Positions 23,400 to 35,461 are shown, counted from the stretch's first letter. The stretch is DNA of 64,000 nucleotides from Hirundichthys speculiger (GCA_018398805.1 JAGFBZ010000863.1:1738501-1802500), one strand, 5' to 3'. A program made the numbers and translations. Notes: generated by a model from the sequence alone, not told the origin.

Positions 23400-25649
23400 T
23401 CCCAAAAAAGCAAACTGCTGAACATCTGCTCCTGGCTGTAGGTCCCTGTTACAGTTTAGGGAGATACTGACTTTGCCCACATGATTTTATTTATTTTTTC
23501 TTAATTTATGGTATATTAACAATTAGTTGAATGAAAAAATGAAGTTGCATTTGCCTGTGATCAGATGATTATTAATGTTTTTTACACACAGAGACAGATA
23601 AGGATATCACATTAAGAGAGGACAACTAACTTTTGCTGATGAACGTATTGCAAATGAGCCAACATTAGGCTGAAAACAACAAAACTTTATAACACCTGCC
23701 ATATTGAAAACACGTGTCTGTCTGTCAGGAATAATTTATAATGGGCAGATACAGGGAACATGATTAATTAAAAACTGGTCTTAATTAACAGCCTCAATCA
23801 ATTGGGATCATTACCAACTCTGCTGGTGGTATGAGAGGAAGGCCTGCAGTCCTCTCACACATACACACAGACACACACAAAACACACACACACACCCACA
23901 GACAGTCACACACCCACAAGCATGCATACATTTGCTCAAATGCAAAACTCCAACTTGCACAGGGACACACAGATGCACAAAGACATGTATGTGCTCACGC
24001 AATCAAGAAAGGGAAAGACATTTACACAAACAGCAGGGCTTCCCAGAATTAATGACTTATTTTGGTGAATTTCAAAATAACTCTTTTTTGTAATGAATGC
24101 CGCCTGAAGGACAGACAAAAGTCTTGGCAAAATTAAAGACAATTAAAATGAAATAATTTAATTAATTTCAAAGTGAGTTTGTAGTGAATTTAATTAAATG
24201 AAATTATATACTGAATATTTTCTCTTCATTAATTTACTGCAGCAGCAGTAGGCCACACAGCAAGGCAAACCACTTCCCCAGAGGTTGACCAGAAGAAAGA
24301 CTTTAAAAAAAGGATAAATCAACTTTTCATGTTTTCACAAACACACTCAATGAAAAAAATCTGTGAATAAATAAAAAAAATTCCAGCACCTACACTTAAT
24401 ATAAGTTGATCCCATTACTACAATTAATTCAACAGACCAAGAACCTACCTACCATTATAGACAGATTTAGGAATCAGAAAAGTCCATTTTAGAAATATCT
24501 GCACCAGATCCAAGATTTTTTTTTTTTTCCCAAGCTCCCATGGGATTACTGTTCCACATGGTGAACATTGTGGTGCCACCATCTTGGCTACCATCCACTG
24601 GGATAATTCATAATTGATCATAACAGATGAATATGTGCAGTAGCACATGGTCAAATCTTAAACTAAAAAATATCTTCTGTTATTACAAGCTCTCCTGTCA
24701 AGCGTGGCTTGCATTCTATCATGACTGTTTTGACCACAATACATATTTAAACTGTCCATCCCAGATTGGGACAAGTTTAAAATCAGGCTTTTTTGTGTGA
24801 GTGTGTCATTAATGAATATACTGTAGCACCACATTGCAGAGCAATGGCATTGTTAAAGCAATAGCTTCCCCATGTGGTTATTGTAAAGACTGATGAATAA
24901 TAACTTTTGATGAAGAGCAATGTGAGGGATCGAAGATGTCCGTCAAAGTTGATCAAGGTGTTCAGTCTGGGCATATGCCCTTTCCTTCCATGAATTCAAA
25001 TTTCTCCAGATTTCCAGATTTGTTGTGGAAAAATAAATATTCAAATCTCCTCCAATTTTTATTTTTGTTAATTCATTTTATGACATTTGTTGGCAAAGTA
25101 GAGGTCTGTTCATATGTGCAGTTCAAAGGCAATGACTGTTTTCAAAACTTCATATTAGTTCACTACTTCTGCATACTGATTTTTTTATAATGTAATTTAC
25201 AGTATGTGGATGTGAGTAAGTGCACATAAAATACCCTGATGATGTGCTCCTCTGGAAAAAATACAAAGTCCAACTTATTAATGTACCATGGGGCAGCAAG
25301 TAACAGCTGTCATGTAACTCATTTCCAGTTTTGGCATTTAATAATTGCTTTGATGGGGGAATACTACATATTTTATGAAACATTTCTCTGCGCTGGTTTG
25401 GATGCAGTTATATCTGCTGGTAATCCTGATACCTTTCAACATCTGTTATGATGATAAAAAAAGGAAAAGTTGTTTTCATATGCAAAAACTTGACTGAGCT
25501 TTTTAAAGCAAAAGTATTGCCCAGATGTAGATGGGTCGAAGAGGAGATGCTGACAAAGTTTGGGTTAAGGGAAATGTAGAGTAAGGAATAAAAGGTTTAA
25601 AGCATTCAATTTCTTTGATATATCATGGACACGTGAAGAATTTGCCATA
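23400..25649. other. Unassigned intergenic DNA
   Basis: A CA-rich simple repeat (about 23855-23914) is the only feature recognised. Short frames here lack domains. Confidence 0.4.
23855..23914. repeat. Interrupted (CA)n microsatellite
   Basis: CACACA blocks interrupted by T, G and AAA. Confidence 0.8.
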
Positions 25650-25655
25650 CCCCCC

Positions 25656-25701
<46 letters not shown>
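25650..25701. repeat. Compound (C)23(AC)n microsatellite
   Basis: About 23 consecutive C (25650-25672) run directly into an uninterrupted AC repeat to 25701. Long C/G homopolymers are error-prone in sequencing, so the length is approximate. Confidence 0.9.
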
Positions 25702-25705
<4 letters not shown>

Positions 25706-25901
25706 AAGGGAGGAAGCCGGTATTTATGTGAGGGGACGCAATCCGCCTTTACCGGGGACCCCTGCTGTGCTGTGGGGGTCCTTAGCAAGTCAGAGGGATA
25801 TAACTATCACAACTTGTAATAAAACAATAAAAGATTGCAAAGCATGTTGGGGGTTGCAGTCATTTCAGTGATGTGCTCTATGTGTAATCCACGCCATGAA
25901 C

Positions 25902-25918
25902 ACAACACACACACACAC

Positions 25919-26009
<91 letters not shown>
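25902..26009. repeat. Compound (CA)n(TA)n microsatellite
   Basis: A CA run, then a short CATA transition, then about 80 bp of pure TA repeat that ends exactly at the CAGTGCCTTGCG end of a Tc1-like element. Confidence 0.95.
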
Positions 26010-26012
<3 letters not shown>

Positions 26013-26660
26013 TGCCTTGCGAAAGAATTCGGCCTCCTTGAACTTTTTTCAACCCTTTGCCACATTTCAGAATTCAAACATAAATTTTTTTGTCAAGAAT
26101 CAACAACAAGTGGGACACAATCGTGCTGTGGAATGAAATTTACTGGATTTTTTTTAAACTTTTTTAACAAATAAACAACTGAAAAGTGGGTCATACAATA
26201 TTATATGGCCCTATTCCGTTTATACCATTGTAGCACCACCTTTTGCTGCAATTACAGCTGCTAGTTGATTGAGGTATGTCTCTATCAGTTTTTCCATCAA
26301 TTTTAACCATCTTCCCTGTCCCTCTTGAAGAAAATCAGGCCCAAACCATGATGCTGCCACCACCATGTTTGACAGTGGGGATGGTGTGTTCAGGGTGATG
26401 AACTGTGTTGCTTTTACGCCAAATAAGTCACAAAGCCACTAGGTTTGATTTTGGTTTCATCCTGACCAGAGCACCTTCTTCCACATGTTTGGTGTGTATC
26501 CCAGGTGGCTTGTGGTAAACTTTAGAGGAGAGTTTTTATGGATATCTTTGAGAAATGGCTTTCTTCTTGTCACTCTTCCATAAAGGCCAGATTTGTGCAG
26601 TGTACGACTGATTGTTGTGTCCTTTGGACAGACTCTCCCACTTCAGCTGTAGATCTCTGC
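26010..26660 (-). mobile_element. Tc1-like transposon fragment between two (TA)n tracts
   Basis: Begins CAGTGCCTTGCGAAAG immediately after a (TA)n tract, as expected for a TIR inserted at a TA site. The following bases to about 26300 are typical Tc1 terminal sequence, then minus-strand transposase-like coding. Similarity stops near 26660, where another (TA)n tract starts, so the second TIR is missing. The copy is also internally deleted: the terminal region passes into mid-transposase within about 300 bp. Confidence 0.72.
26325..26645 (-). pseudogene. Tc1 transposase fragment (central part)
   Basis: Minus-strand reading frames, shifted several times, contain a CTNLAFMEEWQEESHF block and a region over 26340-26410 rich in His/Pro then a Gly-rich VVAASW-type motif. 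These correspond to the part of Tc1 transposases between the first and second catalytic Asp. Stops and frameshifts are frequent and no full DDE triad is present. The Tc1 family assignment rests on the flanking terminus as well as this stretch. Confidence 0.6.
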
Positions 26661-26662
26661 GC

Positions 26663-26667
26663 ATATA

Positions 26668-26755
<88 letters not shown>
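26663..26755. repeat. (TA)n microsatellite
   Basis: About 90 bp of TA repeat with two TATTATA interruptions, abutting the truncated side of the Tc1 fragment. Confidence 0.95.
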
Positions 26756-26757
<2 letters not shown>

Positions 26758-27377
26758 CCTCATGGGTTCTACCTAAATTATCAACAGAAAGAACTAACAG
26801 TAGTTACTGTAATGGCACTTCAGTGTTTACCAGACTGATAAACAGTATTGGGATGGTTTTTAGTGCTGTTGACTTAGGATAACAAAGATTCTTGATCCCT
26901 AAAGCAAACTATGCTGAAAAGCCAATGCTAAGCATTGGTATTTTGATACATCTCAATGTTTTTATCATTACAGTTCAAAGAAAGTACTCACACATTTGTA
27001 ACAACACACAGTCCAGACATAGTCTATGTTTTCACCTTGTCTGGTTTCCCAGTGAAGTGTGTGGATGTTCCAAAAATATACTCCTTCTATTCTTCTTCCC
27101 CTGTTCCTGGTTGGACAATCATAGCAATTAAACCACTTTTTTTTTCTAAAATCAAACAGAATGACCAGGCAGTAAATTAAAGCCAATGAAAACCAGATAG
27201 CACTGGTTGTGTAAGCATAGTTGAGATCATTCATGTTAAGCAACAGAGAATGGAAGCAAGTCAGTGAGCGTCTGCATGTTCTTCTTGGGAGGATTTTACC
27301 CAGATGTCAAACTGAGGTTACGGCCACAACTCAGCTCAGCTGCTGGGTGCCACTTCAAACATTCTTTTTCTGTACTG

Positions 27378-27437
27378 GTGTGTGTGTGTGTGTGGGTGTG
27401 GGTGTGGTGTGTGTGTGTGTGTGTGTGTGCGCGCACA
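27378..27437. repeat. (GT)n microsatellite with GGGTGTG interruptions
   Basis: Ends with GCGCGCACA. A CA-type tract follows 130-160 bp downstream, giving inverted complementary tracts. Confidence 0.9.
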
Positions 27438-27539
27438 GATGCATATGTGTCCATGTGCATATCTGCACAATCACCAGTGGAGCTTTCATCTGCACACCTA
27501 CGGTGAAAAACTGTGGGGGGCTGAGACTACTGAGTCTTC

Positions 27540-27619
27540 ACACATATACACATACGCACACTGGCACACACGCAGGCACACACACACACACACACACACA
27601 CAAAACTACACACACACAG
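27540..27619. repeat. Interrupted (CA)n microsatellite
   Basis: CACACATATACACATACG-type start, then a pure CA core at about 27577-27602. Confidence 0.85.
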
Positions 27620-28977
27620 GGCCTGGGCTTCATCTTGAGCAGTCTTGCCTCTACCCAGATGTGCTGTGAGGTGTTATCAGAACAGAACAAAATGCTCAGG
27701 AATGTCTTCGAAAATGGAGTAGTCTTGAAGTAGTTCAAATTTAAGTTTGCAATATGAACAGCAGGAGATTGAGAGAGATGGGGAGAGAAAGAGAAAAAAT
27801 ATTAAAAAAAATATGCTTTGGGGTGTGGAAATACAAATATTCTTTATATTGATGCCACATTAGCATCTTGCATAAACACCAAATCTCAACACTGAGCCCA
27901 ATGTGCTCATTGGTCTGTGATTTTAGGGGGAAATTATTTAAGGGGGAAATAAGAATAATTTGATTAGCAGAACCTGGTTGCAAATACATGTGAATAATTC
28001 ATAGTCATGAGACTGATGACATTTTTTAAGTGGGTCTATTACACTACTTTTTTGGCCTTTTTGTTTTGACTAATATAGGGCAGCTAGACATGACTTGCTA
28101 TACAGAAAGCTCTGTAGTTCCAGCGGAGGCTCATTTCTCCGTCCTCTGCTTTCTTTGATTTTGTCTCGTCCCAACAGTCTCTGTAGCTTCCTTAATTTCA
28201 GTCTATACTCTCTGCTCCTTGCTCTCTGACAATATTTGGATGTCCTGCTGCTCTGTCTATGCCTTTCTCCTTGCTCACTCTCATCAACAGCTATCAGTCT
28301 CACCTGTTCTACCCCTTTTTTTAAGCAGTTCAGTGACCCCCTTCAGTCATAAGTCCTTCTGATACTAACTCTGACCTCTTTCCCCGATTACTGACTCTGG
28401 TTTCTGGATTTTGGAAATTTAGATCCTGACTACCTGGTGTGCTTAAGCCAACCTTGCCTGCTCATGTAAGCAGAGAACACCGAGGTGGCCCATGGTGCTT
28501 TGGTAAATTTTGCTGGATATTTTCCAGCCTCAATGCCAACATCACCTTCACTGCGCAGCACTGTGATTACATGGGTGGTATGAACAATGCCGGGCAGCTG
28601 TTCATGAAGGGGCTGCACAAAGATCTTCTCATAAAACAAATGAAGAGTTGAGGGAACACCCAAACTCCAAAAACATATTATTGAGGCAATGGGAAGATAC
28701 AGGTTAAAAAAGGAAAACAAAACAAAGTTGTATTTTAATTTGTTTGGTCATATTTCACCAATTTATAATAGTTAGTTCAATAGCTGTTATCAAAGGTATG
28801 TGCGGCAAATATTAAATGTATGATTGTTGGGTCTACTGAAGTAATTATTTGAAACAAATTGTTATCATAGTATTATGTCATTTAATCTTAAATCACCTTT
28901 GGGATGAATCACCCATGCGTGTATACTTGATGCAGTGATACAAAAACTATTCTTGTTCTTGAAGTATGAATGTGAAT

Positions 28978-29905
28978 AAATGATCTGTAGTCACCAACTA
29001 ACTTCAATGATCTCTTTCATGACATCCTTTAATCTACTCTTCGGTCTTCCTCTAGGCCTTTTGCCTTGCAGTTCCAACCTCATTATCCTTCCACCAATAG
29101 AGTCACCATCCCTCCTCTGCATATGTCCTAAACCATCTCACTCTGGCATCTCTGCCTTTCTCTCCAAAACATCTAACATGCTCTGTCCCTCTGATGTACT
29201 CATTCCTGATCCTAACCATTCTTGTCACTCCCAAAGAGAACCTTAACATTCCTCACTGCCACAGTCTCTAGACCATATAATACTGGGGGTCTCACCACCG
29301 TTTTGTATACCTTACCTTTTTTTGTCGTTGATACTTTTATCACAGATCACATGACATTTTTCTCCACCCATTCTATCTTACAAAAGCTTGTTCATCTATT
29401 TTCCACATACTTTGTCCATAAAATCCTTTACCATCTTTATCTCTGCTTCCTGTAGCCTCACTGTTCCACTTGGGTCCCCTCTCAATCTCACACGTTCTTT
29501 GTCGAGCTGTGGCTAACCTTCACTCTTCTCCTTTCCAGGACACTTCTCCAACTCTCCAGTTTTTCCTCTACCTGCTCCTGGCTCTCACCACAGATCACAA
29601 TGTCATCTGCAAACATCATCGCCCATGAAAATTCCTAACCTCATCTTGTCAGTCTGTCCATCATCACTGCAAACAGCTGATCCTTGATGCACTCCCACTT
29701 CCATCCATGAACTCTTCTGTCACACCTACAGCACACCTCACCACTGTTTTACAGCGTCTCATTAATGTCCTGCACCACTCTAACACATTGGACTTCTCTG
29801 CTGCTGCAGACCCCTCATATAATACTATAGCTCCTCTCTCAGCACCTTGTCATATGCATTAAGGTCTACAAAGACACAATGCAGCTTCTCTGTCAACCTT
29901 CAAAT
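28978..29905 (-). pseudogene. RTE-like LINE reverse transcriptase and C-terminal region, degenerate
   Basis: On the minus strand, the block around 29610 reads MMFADDIVIC, the A/D-D catalytic motif of a reverse transcriptase palm. It is followed by GESQEQVEEKLESW and VLER, as in RTE-type LINEs where a helical thumb follows. Further on (29270-28985) come a GHMQRRDGD-like block and RPRGRPKSRLKDVMKE, a common C-terminal signature of this clade. Stops and frame changes are frequent. The element makes cDNA by target-primed reverse transcription in intact relatives; this copy cannot. The endonuclease and the N-terminal fingers are not visible. Confidence 0.72.
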
Positions 29906-29909
29906 CAAA

Positions 29910-30685
29910 TATAGTGTGTGTCCATGTGTGTGTTTGGTACTTATTTAACAGACAGTTGAAAAAAATGAAATCAGGTGGGCATAAAACTGTATCCATGTCT
30001 GTTTTTAGCACATTTTAGGTCAAATTCACAGACTCAAGTTTGCTGTGAGCAATACACTGGTCACTCCACTCTGTTCAGCTAAGTTCATTAACATCTCCAT
30101 TGCAACTGAACAGGTTGTAAATAGCAAAAGTAAAACTGTAAAAAAGTAAAACTAGTAAAACTGTGGAGGATGGTCAGATAACCTGTGACACAGACAACAT
30201 TGCTAACGTATAGAGTAAAAATCAATTTATTTGAATATAAAACTGGCAATGGTGGATTCACACAGCAACAAATGGGGAATGGTGTTTCTGATGTTTCTTC
30301 ATACCAAAAACAACCAAATTGTTTCATGTTTGCTTCAAAAATGTTTGCTTTGAATTAGTCCCATCTCCTCATACAATTTAAATGGCTAGCTCTATCTCTG
30401 TAGCCATAACTTGATTGGCTGACACGTGTGTTGAAGTGGGGAAGTTGAAAACCCCCTAACTTTGACGAGGGATGACGCCACCCCATTCAAAGTCTATGGA
30501 GAAAGGCACAGACGATGCTGGCAACACATTATTAGGGTGGACTAAAAAATGAATCAATTTGGGAAAATCCAAACAAAAGTACCCTCAAGGACTACTTCAG
30601 GATGAATGAACCATTATTTGATGCTTTGGCATCGTCAAACACAACTATCAGATGTTATTACCTTATTTATTGCTCAGAAAAGAAG
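29910..30685. other. Unassigned intergenic DNA
   Basis: No gene or element was recognised. Confidence 0.4.
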
Positions 30686-30689
30686 GAAA

Positions 30690-31065
30690 TGCATAATGGG
30701 CCCCCTGTGAAAAACATTTCTAGAGCACTGATGGTTTGTATTAACAAGAGGCCAAAGAGGAAAACAATGACCTGAGATATGTTATTACTGCTACACATCA
30801 ATCTGGGAAGGCTTATCTTGCTATTTTCAAATAATAAGGTGTCCATTGTTCTTCCATGAAAAAAGATTATTCACAAATGGGAGAAATTCATGCACTGAAA
30901 CATTTCCATCAGTAGATTGTCCAACATATTCAGGCTTTACAGGCTTCGAGTCACATGTTCACATGTGTTAAGGGTCATGACAATACAATTAGAAGAAGAC
31001 CCCACAAATATGAACTGTTTGGAAGGGTTTCCAGGAGAAAACCTTTTCCTCTAAAAAGAGAGAAA
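30690..31065 (+). pseudogene. Tc1-like transposase N-terminus (HTH region), degenerate
   Basis: In shifting plus-strand frames: NDLRYVITATHQSGKAYLAIFK, interrupted by stops, then IIHKWEKF in another frame, then HDNTIRRRPHKYELFGRVS followed by RRKPFPLKRE. This is the order of the bipartite helix-turn-helix DNA-binding region of Tc1 transposases and the basic linker (GRVxRRKP) before the catalytic domain. The DDE domain is absent. It is a different Tc1 family from 26010-26660 and 35251-37906. TIRs were not located, so the element's borders are unknown. Confidence 0.65.
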
Positions 31066-31544
31066 ACAGGTTTTACTTTTTCTAAGCTTTCAGCAACTGA
31101 ACATATTTTTTAATGTCTAAAAGAGCACCTTGCATGAGAAAGAAATTAAGTACATGTGTTTCTCACTGGTCTTGCCATCTTATAATTGAGATTACTTTGT
31201 TCCTCTTCATTTCTGTCTTGCCTTATGGGTGGCAGTTGGTTGTCACCATTTGGTGCCAATTACAGATTGTTCAGTGTTGGTTTGGCACTGAGATTCAAGG
31301 CTGTGGAGCCTCTGCCCCCCACAGCTCCCAATTTACCCATCAAACAGAATCTATCCACAATCTAACTACTGAGGAAAGTTACACTGCCCCATCATTCTTG
31401 TACTGTTTTTTTTTCTTTCTTTCAATATCAGTGGCCTCTACTTTCATAAGGAAAGAAGGAATAGAAACAGCTATAAACAGAATATTGTCCTGAACTTGGT
31501 GAAGAGTAATAACTATATAACTATATATATCATAACAAAGGATA

Positions 31545-31570
31545 AGGCAAAGCAAGGCAAGTTTATTTGT
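31545..31570 (+). repeat. Left part of an interspersed repeat split by the hAT insertion
   Basis: Reads gcaaggcaagtttatttgt. The sequence resumes at 33466 as ttatttgtatagcacattt, so the hAT element at 31571-33465 inserted into it. A related piece occurs at 38695-38757. Confidence 0.65.
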
Positions 31571-33465
31571 TAGAGACAGACCAATATGGGTTTTTCAGGA
31601 CCGATACTGATTATTAGTAGTTAGAGGAGGCCGATAACCAATATTTGGAGTGGATATTCATTTGCAGTAAAAGTGTAAAAATTGGTGTAAAAAATTTGAA
31701 TAATGTAAACTCGGAACTTCATTGAAATGCCTAAAGCATGTTTATTGAATAACACAAATAGAAAATAATAGCTCCAGAAGTCCCTGAATTTCTTATATAT
31801 ATTGGATAATATATGTTTCAACAAGGACCCTCTCATTCAAAACTGTGTTGCAAACATTATTAATGATTAATATGACAAAGGCTACATAAAAAAGTATAAT
31901 AGTTGCTATGAGTGCAATTAAACTCCTGTCAGGACCCAAACAGCCTTTCGGCTTTAATGAGCTCACACAGTATTTAAAATGTTCCACCACTTTTTTCAGA
32001 TAAATCATTTCTGAATTTTACTCTCATCTTCCCATTCATTTTTCAGATCATATGACCAGAAAGCTCATAGCAACGTTAGTAGTCGTGACTCGTAGAGTTT
32101 TTCACGTGACTTTAACTACATACTATTCTCCACATTACATACCGTGATTTCTGGACTATTGAGCGCACCTGAATATAAGGATCAGAATATTCGGATCTCA
32201 AAATAAATACGTGCAATAGCTCTGTTTACTTCTTTGACTGACAGATCGATTGCCTTTAACTTAAAAAGCTAAATCATATACATTTATTTAGCTGTTCCAG
32301 CTATTACAGACATCACCGTTTAAATAAATTAATTGTCAGCCTCTTTGTGTTTAGCTCAGTGAGTGACTCGCCTTTTTACGTTTGTGCTTTTCACTCATTA
32401 AGTGATCCTCGTTCGAAGACCACGGGGCAGACCAGGACACGATGGAGAGATTATGGGCCCGATCTTCCACCAGATCTGCTAAAGCCGCTATTAAGGGTGT
32501 TCCCCCGCAAAGAACGCAATCTTCCACCTTTCAAAACCCGCTTTCCCACTTGCTACCCGCTACATTATCCATAGGAGTGGTTAGGGCGTTCCACCTGGTA
32601 AACCAATCAGTGCGTCAGTAGCCATTGCCTTTAAGAGCAGGTTGGGCTACCCGCAAACAGCTATGGAGTGTCTTGTCATCCAGATCGGAGCAGCTCTCGT
32701 GTGCAGCTCGTCTGGGACTCTGCTGTAGAGCTTCCTCCTCTTCCTTCATCCTCCTCTGCACTGATATATACATATAAATATTTTTATACAGACAATTCCT
32801 ATCGGAAACCTGAAAGTCCCAGATAGTTGGTGCTCTGCCGGTAAACACGCTCTGTTCGTCTGTGGTTTAACTGGCGAGCAAGCTGTTTAAGACGATCTCT
32901 GCCATTTACTCAGGGGTTCAAATGAGGCCAAAGCACGCTTTTTATACAAGAGTTAATTCCAGAGGTAGAGCCGTTTGTGCACGTCCACATGTGACCAGGT
33001 GGATGTGCATTGATGTCATTTGGACGTGCTCTTGTACGCACCGAGATCCGGGTTGCATTTGAAGAAGAGTTTGCGGGTTTACGCAAATTGCCATTCGGTT
33101 CTGTTATATTGCGCATTTAAAGTGAATTCTGTTTTTTATCTCCAATGCCACGATTCCATCCGCAAAACCGTGATCCCAGATTCCATAGGGCCCTACTTGT
33201 CCTCTCACTCTCCAGTGTGTGTGAGGACAGCTTCTTCTTCAGAGGCTCTGCCTCTGCCGCTTAACCAATCAGAGGACGGGGTGAATAATGTAGGAGACAG
33301 CAGGCAGGAAAGAGAGGCACGGCTGCATCTGAGCCGAAATAACCCAGTTTTAAATTGATTTCTTCATATCGGCCTGTTGGATTAAAAAAAGGCAGATGCC
33401 GATATACGTCAAATTTCCAAATATCAGTGCCAATAATCGGCCCGACCGATAATCGTTGATCTCTA
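31571..33465. mobile_element. hAT-superfamily transposon, 1.9 kb, non-autonomous, with perfect 8-bp duplication
   Basis: Left end TAGAGACAGACC (from 31571) and right end, reverse complement TAGAGATCAACG (to 33465), are imperfect inverted repeats whose similarity continues as a CCGATA-rich subterminal block on both sides. The flanking sequence TTATTTGT is duplicated exactly at 31563-31570 and 33466-33473, the hAT signature. No hAT transposase motif was found inside. The interior has a GC-richer core (about 32380-32880) and at 32142-32200 a piece that resembles another high-copy fish repeat (cgtgatttctggactattg). Confidence 0.85.
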
Positions 33466-33530
33466 TTATTTGTATAGCACATTTCATGTACAAGACAATT
33501 CAAGGTGCTTTACATAAAACATTTAAACAA
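33466..33530 (+). repeat. Right part of the interspersed repeat hosting the hAT insertion
   Basis: Contains tatagcacatttcatg and aattcaaggtgctttac. Together with 31545-31570 it forms an uninterrupted repeat if the hAT element and one duplication copy are removed. Confidence 0.65.
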
Positions 33531-33790
33531 TTAAAGAGCATTAACAAAACCCTTCAAGACAACAACCCGAGACGTCCCATCTGGGGCTTGTCCTATGTCG
33601 CCAGCCGCTGAAATCTTTTTTTATTTTTAATTTTAATTTTTTTTCTTTTGTTTACTTTTATAATGCTCCGCGATCAGTATATCCCAAAACCAGTGGCTAC
33701 AACTTTGAATTATCTGTCTACCCCAGTCGTCACCAGGACGGTTTTACTGCTGTTTCATTTCTTTTTTTTTTTCTTTTCTTTTATATTTTT
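33510..33790 (+). repeat. Diverged duplicate, copy A
   Basis: Shares ordered blocks with copy B at 34088-34365: gagcattaacaaaac, a ggggct(t/c)-containing block, atcccaaaa, and gtctaccccagtcgtcacc ending in ttttactgctg. The offset is 577 bp (33536 against 34113). Confidence 0.75.
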
Positions 33791-34087
33791 GTTTTTTTGT
33801 TTTACTTTTCATTTTACGCCATACTTGTAAACCAGGCGACACAACCTGGAAATTAACCAGAAGTGCCCCGGGACCTTAGCAGCCTGGCTCCCCCGGCCAG
33901 TAATACCAGGGCTACTAATCCAACACTAGAACTGCACCAATGCGTCAGGCAAACGCGATGCGTCGACTTCCAAATGGAGCAACACAAAACAGCCAGTTTC
34001 ACAGAGCAGCCCAGACGAATGTTACGTACGCACACAAGCGCAATACACATGACTACACAAAAGCACAGTATAAAGTACATTAAAACA

Positions 34088-34198
34088 GGCTGAAAACATT
34101 TGAAGCTTTACAGAGCATTAACAAAACCTTTTAAGACAACCACCCGAAATGTCCTTTCCGGGGCTCTTCCCATGTTGCCGGCCGTTATTATTTATATA

Positions 34199-34229
<31 letters not shown>

Positions 34230-34365
34230 CTCTTTTCTATTGTTAACTTAATAAAGCTCCACAATCAGGAAATCCCAAAATATACGAAGCTTCGAATTAT
34301 TCGTCTACCCCAGTCGTCACCAGGACAGTTTTACTGCTGCTTTATCTATTTTTTTTGTTGCATTT
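34088..34365 (+). repeat. Diverged duplicate, copy B
   Basis: Same ordered blocks as copy A, with a short TA repeat (about 34196-34217) and T-run in the middle. Divergence by substitutions and small indels indicates an old duplication. Confidence 0.75.
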
Positions 34366-34369
34366 TTAT

Positions 34370-35248
34370 ACATCTTTTATCTTTGACATTGACCTTATCC
34401 AATATAAATCTACAATTTGTGTGTTCTGTAAAGACAACATTACTGTTCCACATCAGTTCTTTTGTCACTCTGATTTAAAAGCATTACAAAGTACATTTGG
34501 AAAGTTTCTTCAAAAGACTAATTTAAAAACATTATTCAAAAGTTAACATTCAACACAGTTGAGGACACTTAAGACTGAAAATATGCCAGTGAGTGAGCAG
34601 TACGGATTTGCAGGTTGCTGTGACATCACAGTGTAATTACTTTTTTTTTTTTTATTTCTACCTCACTTTACATCAAACTGAATTTGCTTCATCTCTGAAA
34701 TAGGTAGCACAGACATGTAATACTAATGTCACAAGAGGCAGACTACAAAACAGAAGGTGGAGTGGACCTTCAACCAACTGATATCTAAAAAGATGAGAGG
34801 ACATGGATGTTAAAGGGTGTTTTTATATTGTATCCCTGTGGTATTTTGACCAGAACATCTAGGAGACATTTCATCAAGGCCTCTGGGAATTTTAACATTT
34901 GAAAAAAAGACTGTAATATGTTTCCATTCAGAAAACTATGAATATACTACAAAACCTAAATGCAACACTGTAAAAAAGCGTGAACTAACATTCGGGATAC
35001 ATGGTCATCATACTGGAGATATACAGTTACTGTATTTAATTTTTCTACTGGTTCAAATCTTCATAAAGAGTTTCTGTGTTGATTTTTATGGGCTTTCCCA
35101 AGTTTTTTTTCAATAAGTCAGCCTCAATTGATGGAATGGTAACATGTTCCAGGCCCCTATGATTGCTATGACTGTCCTATGATGGGTGATAACACTTTGG
35201 GAATAAGCAAGTATAGGTGAATGGAATCTATGGAAAGAAAAATTTAAA
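34370..35248. other. Unassigned AT-rich intergenic DNA
   Basis: No gene or element was recognised before the Tc1 terminus at 35251. Confidence 0.4.
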
Positions 35249-35461
35249 CATAACCCCATTTTCCCAAAAAATTGGAAAGCTGTGTAAAACAGCTTTACAC
35301 ACTTTTTTAATTTAAAAACAGAATGTAATGATTTGCAAATCTCATAAACTCATATTTTATTCCCAATAGACCAGTTTCATTGTCTAATATGTTCCCTGAG
35401 ACATGCTACAATTCCATGGAAAATATTAGCTCATTTTGACTTTGATGGCAGCAACACATCT

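Larger units (their letters stand above)
26760..28970. other. Unassigned DNA with GT/CA microsatellites
   Basis: Apart from the two dinucleotide tracts listed separately, no element was recognised. The 28060-28480 part is pyrimidine-rich with tctgactc/cctgactac-like blocks that recall LTR-derived sequence, but no LTR boundaries were found. Confidence 0.35.

Noticed and set aside
25807..26174. Tyr/Ile-repeat proteins over the TA tracts (also at 26538, 37745-38109, 42650, 60544)
   Set aside because: Pure translation of (TA)n microsatellites.
28060..28720. Possible LTR or host exon in a pyrimidine-rich region
   Set aside because: No LTR boundaries, primer-binding site or recognisable protein motif was found. 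Only a vague resemblance.
30460..30510. gacgccaccccattcaaagtctatgg block, with a similar reversed piece near 42535
   Set aside because: A short similarity of a kind common in fish non-coding DNA. Too short to define an element.
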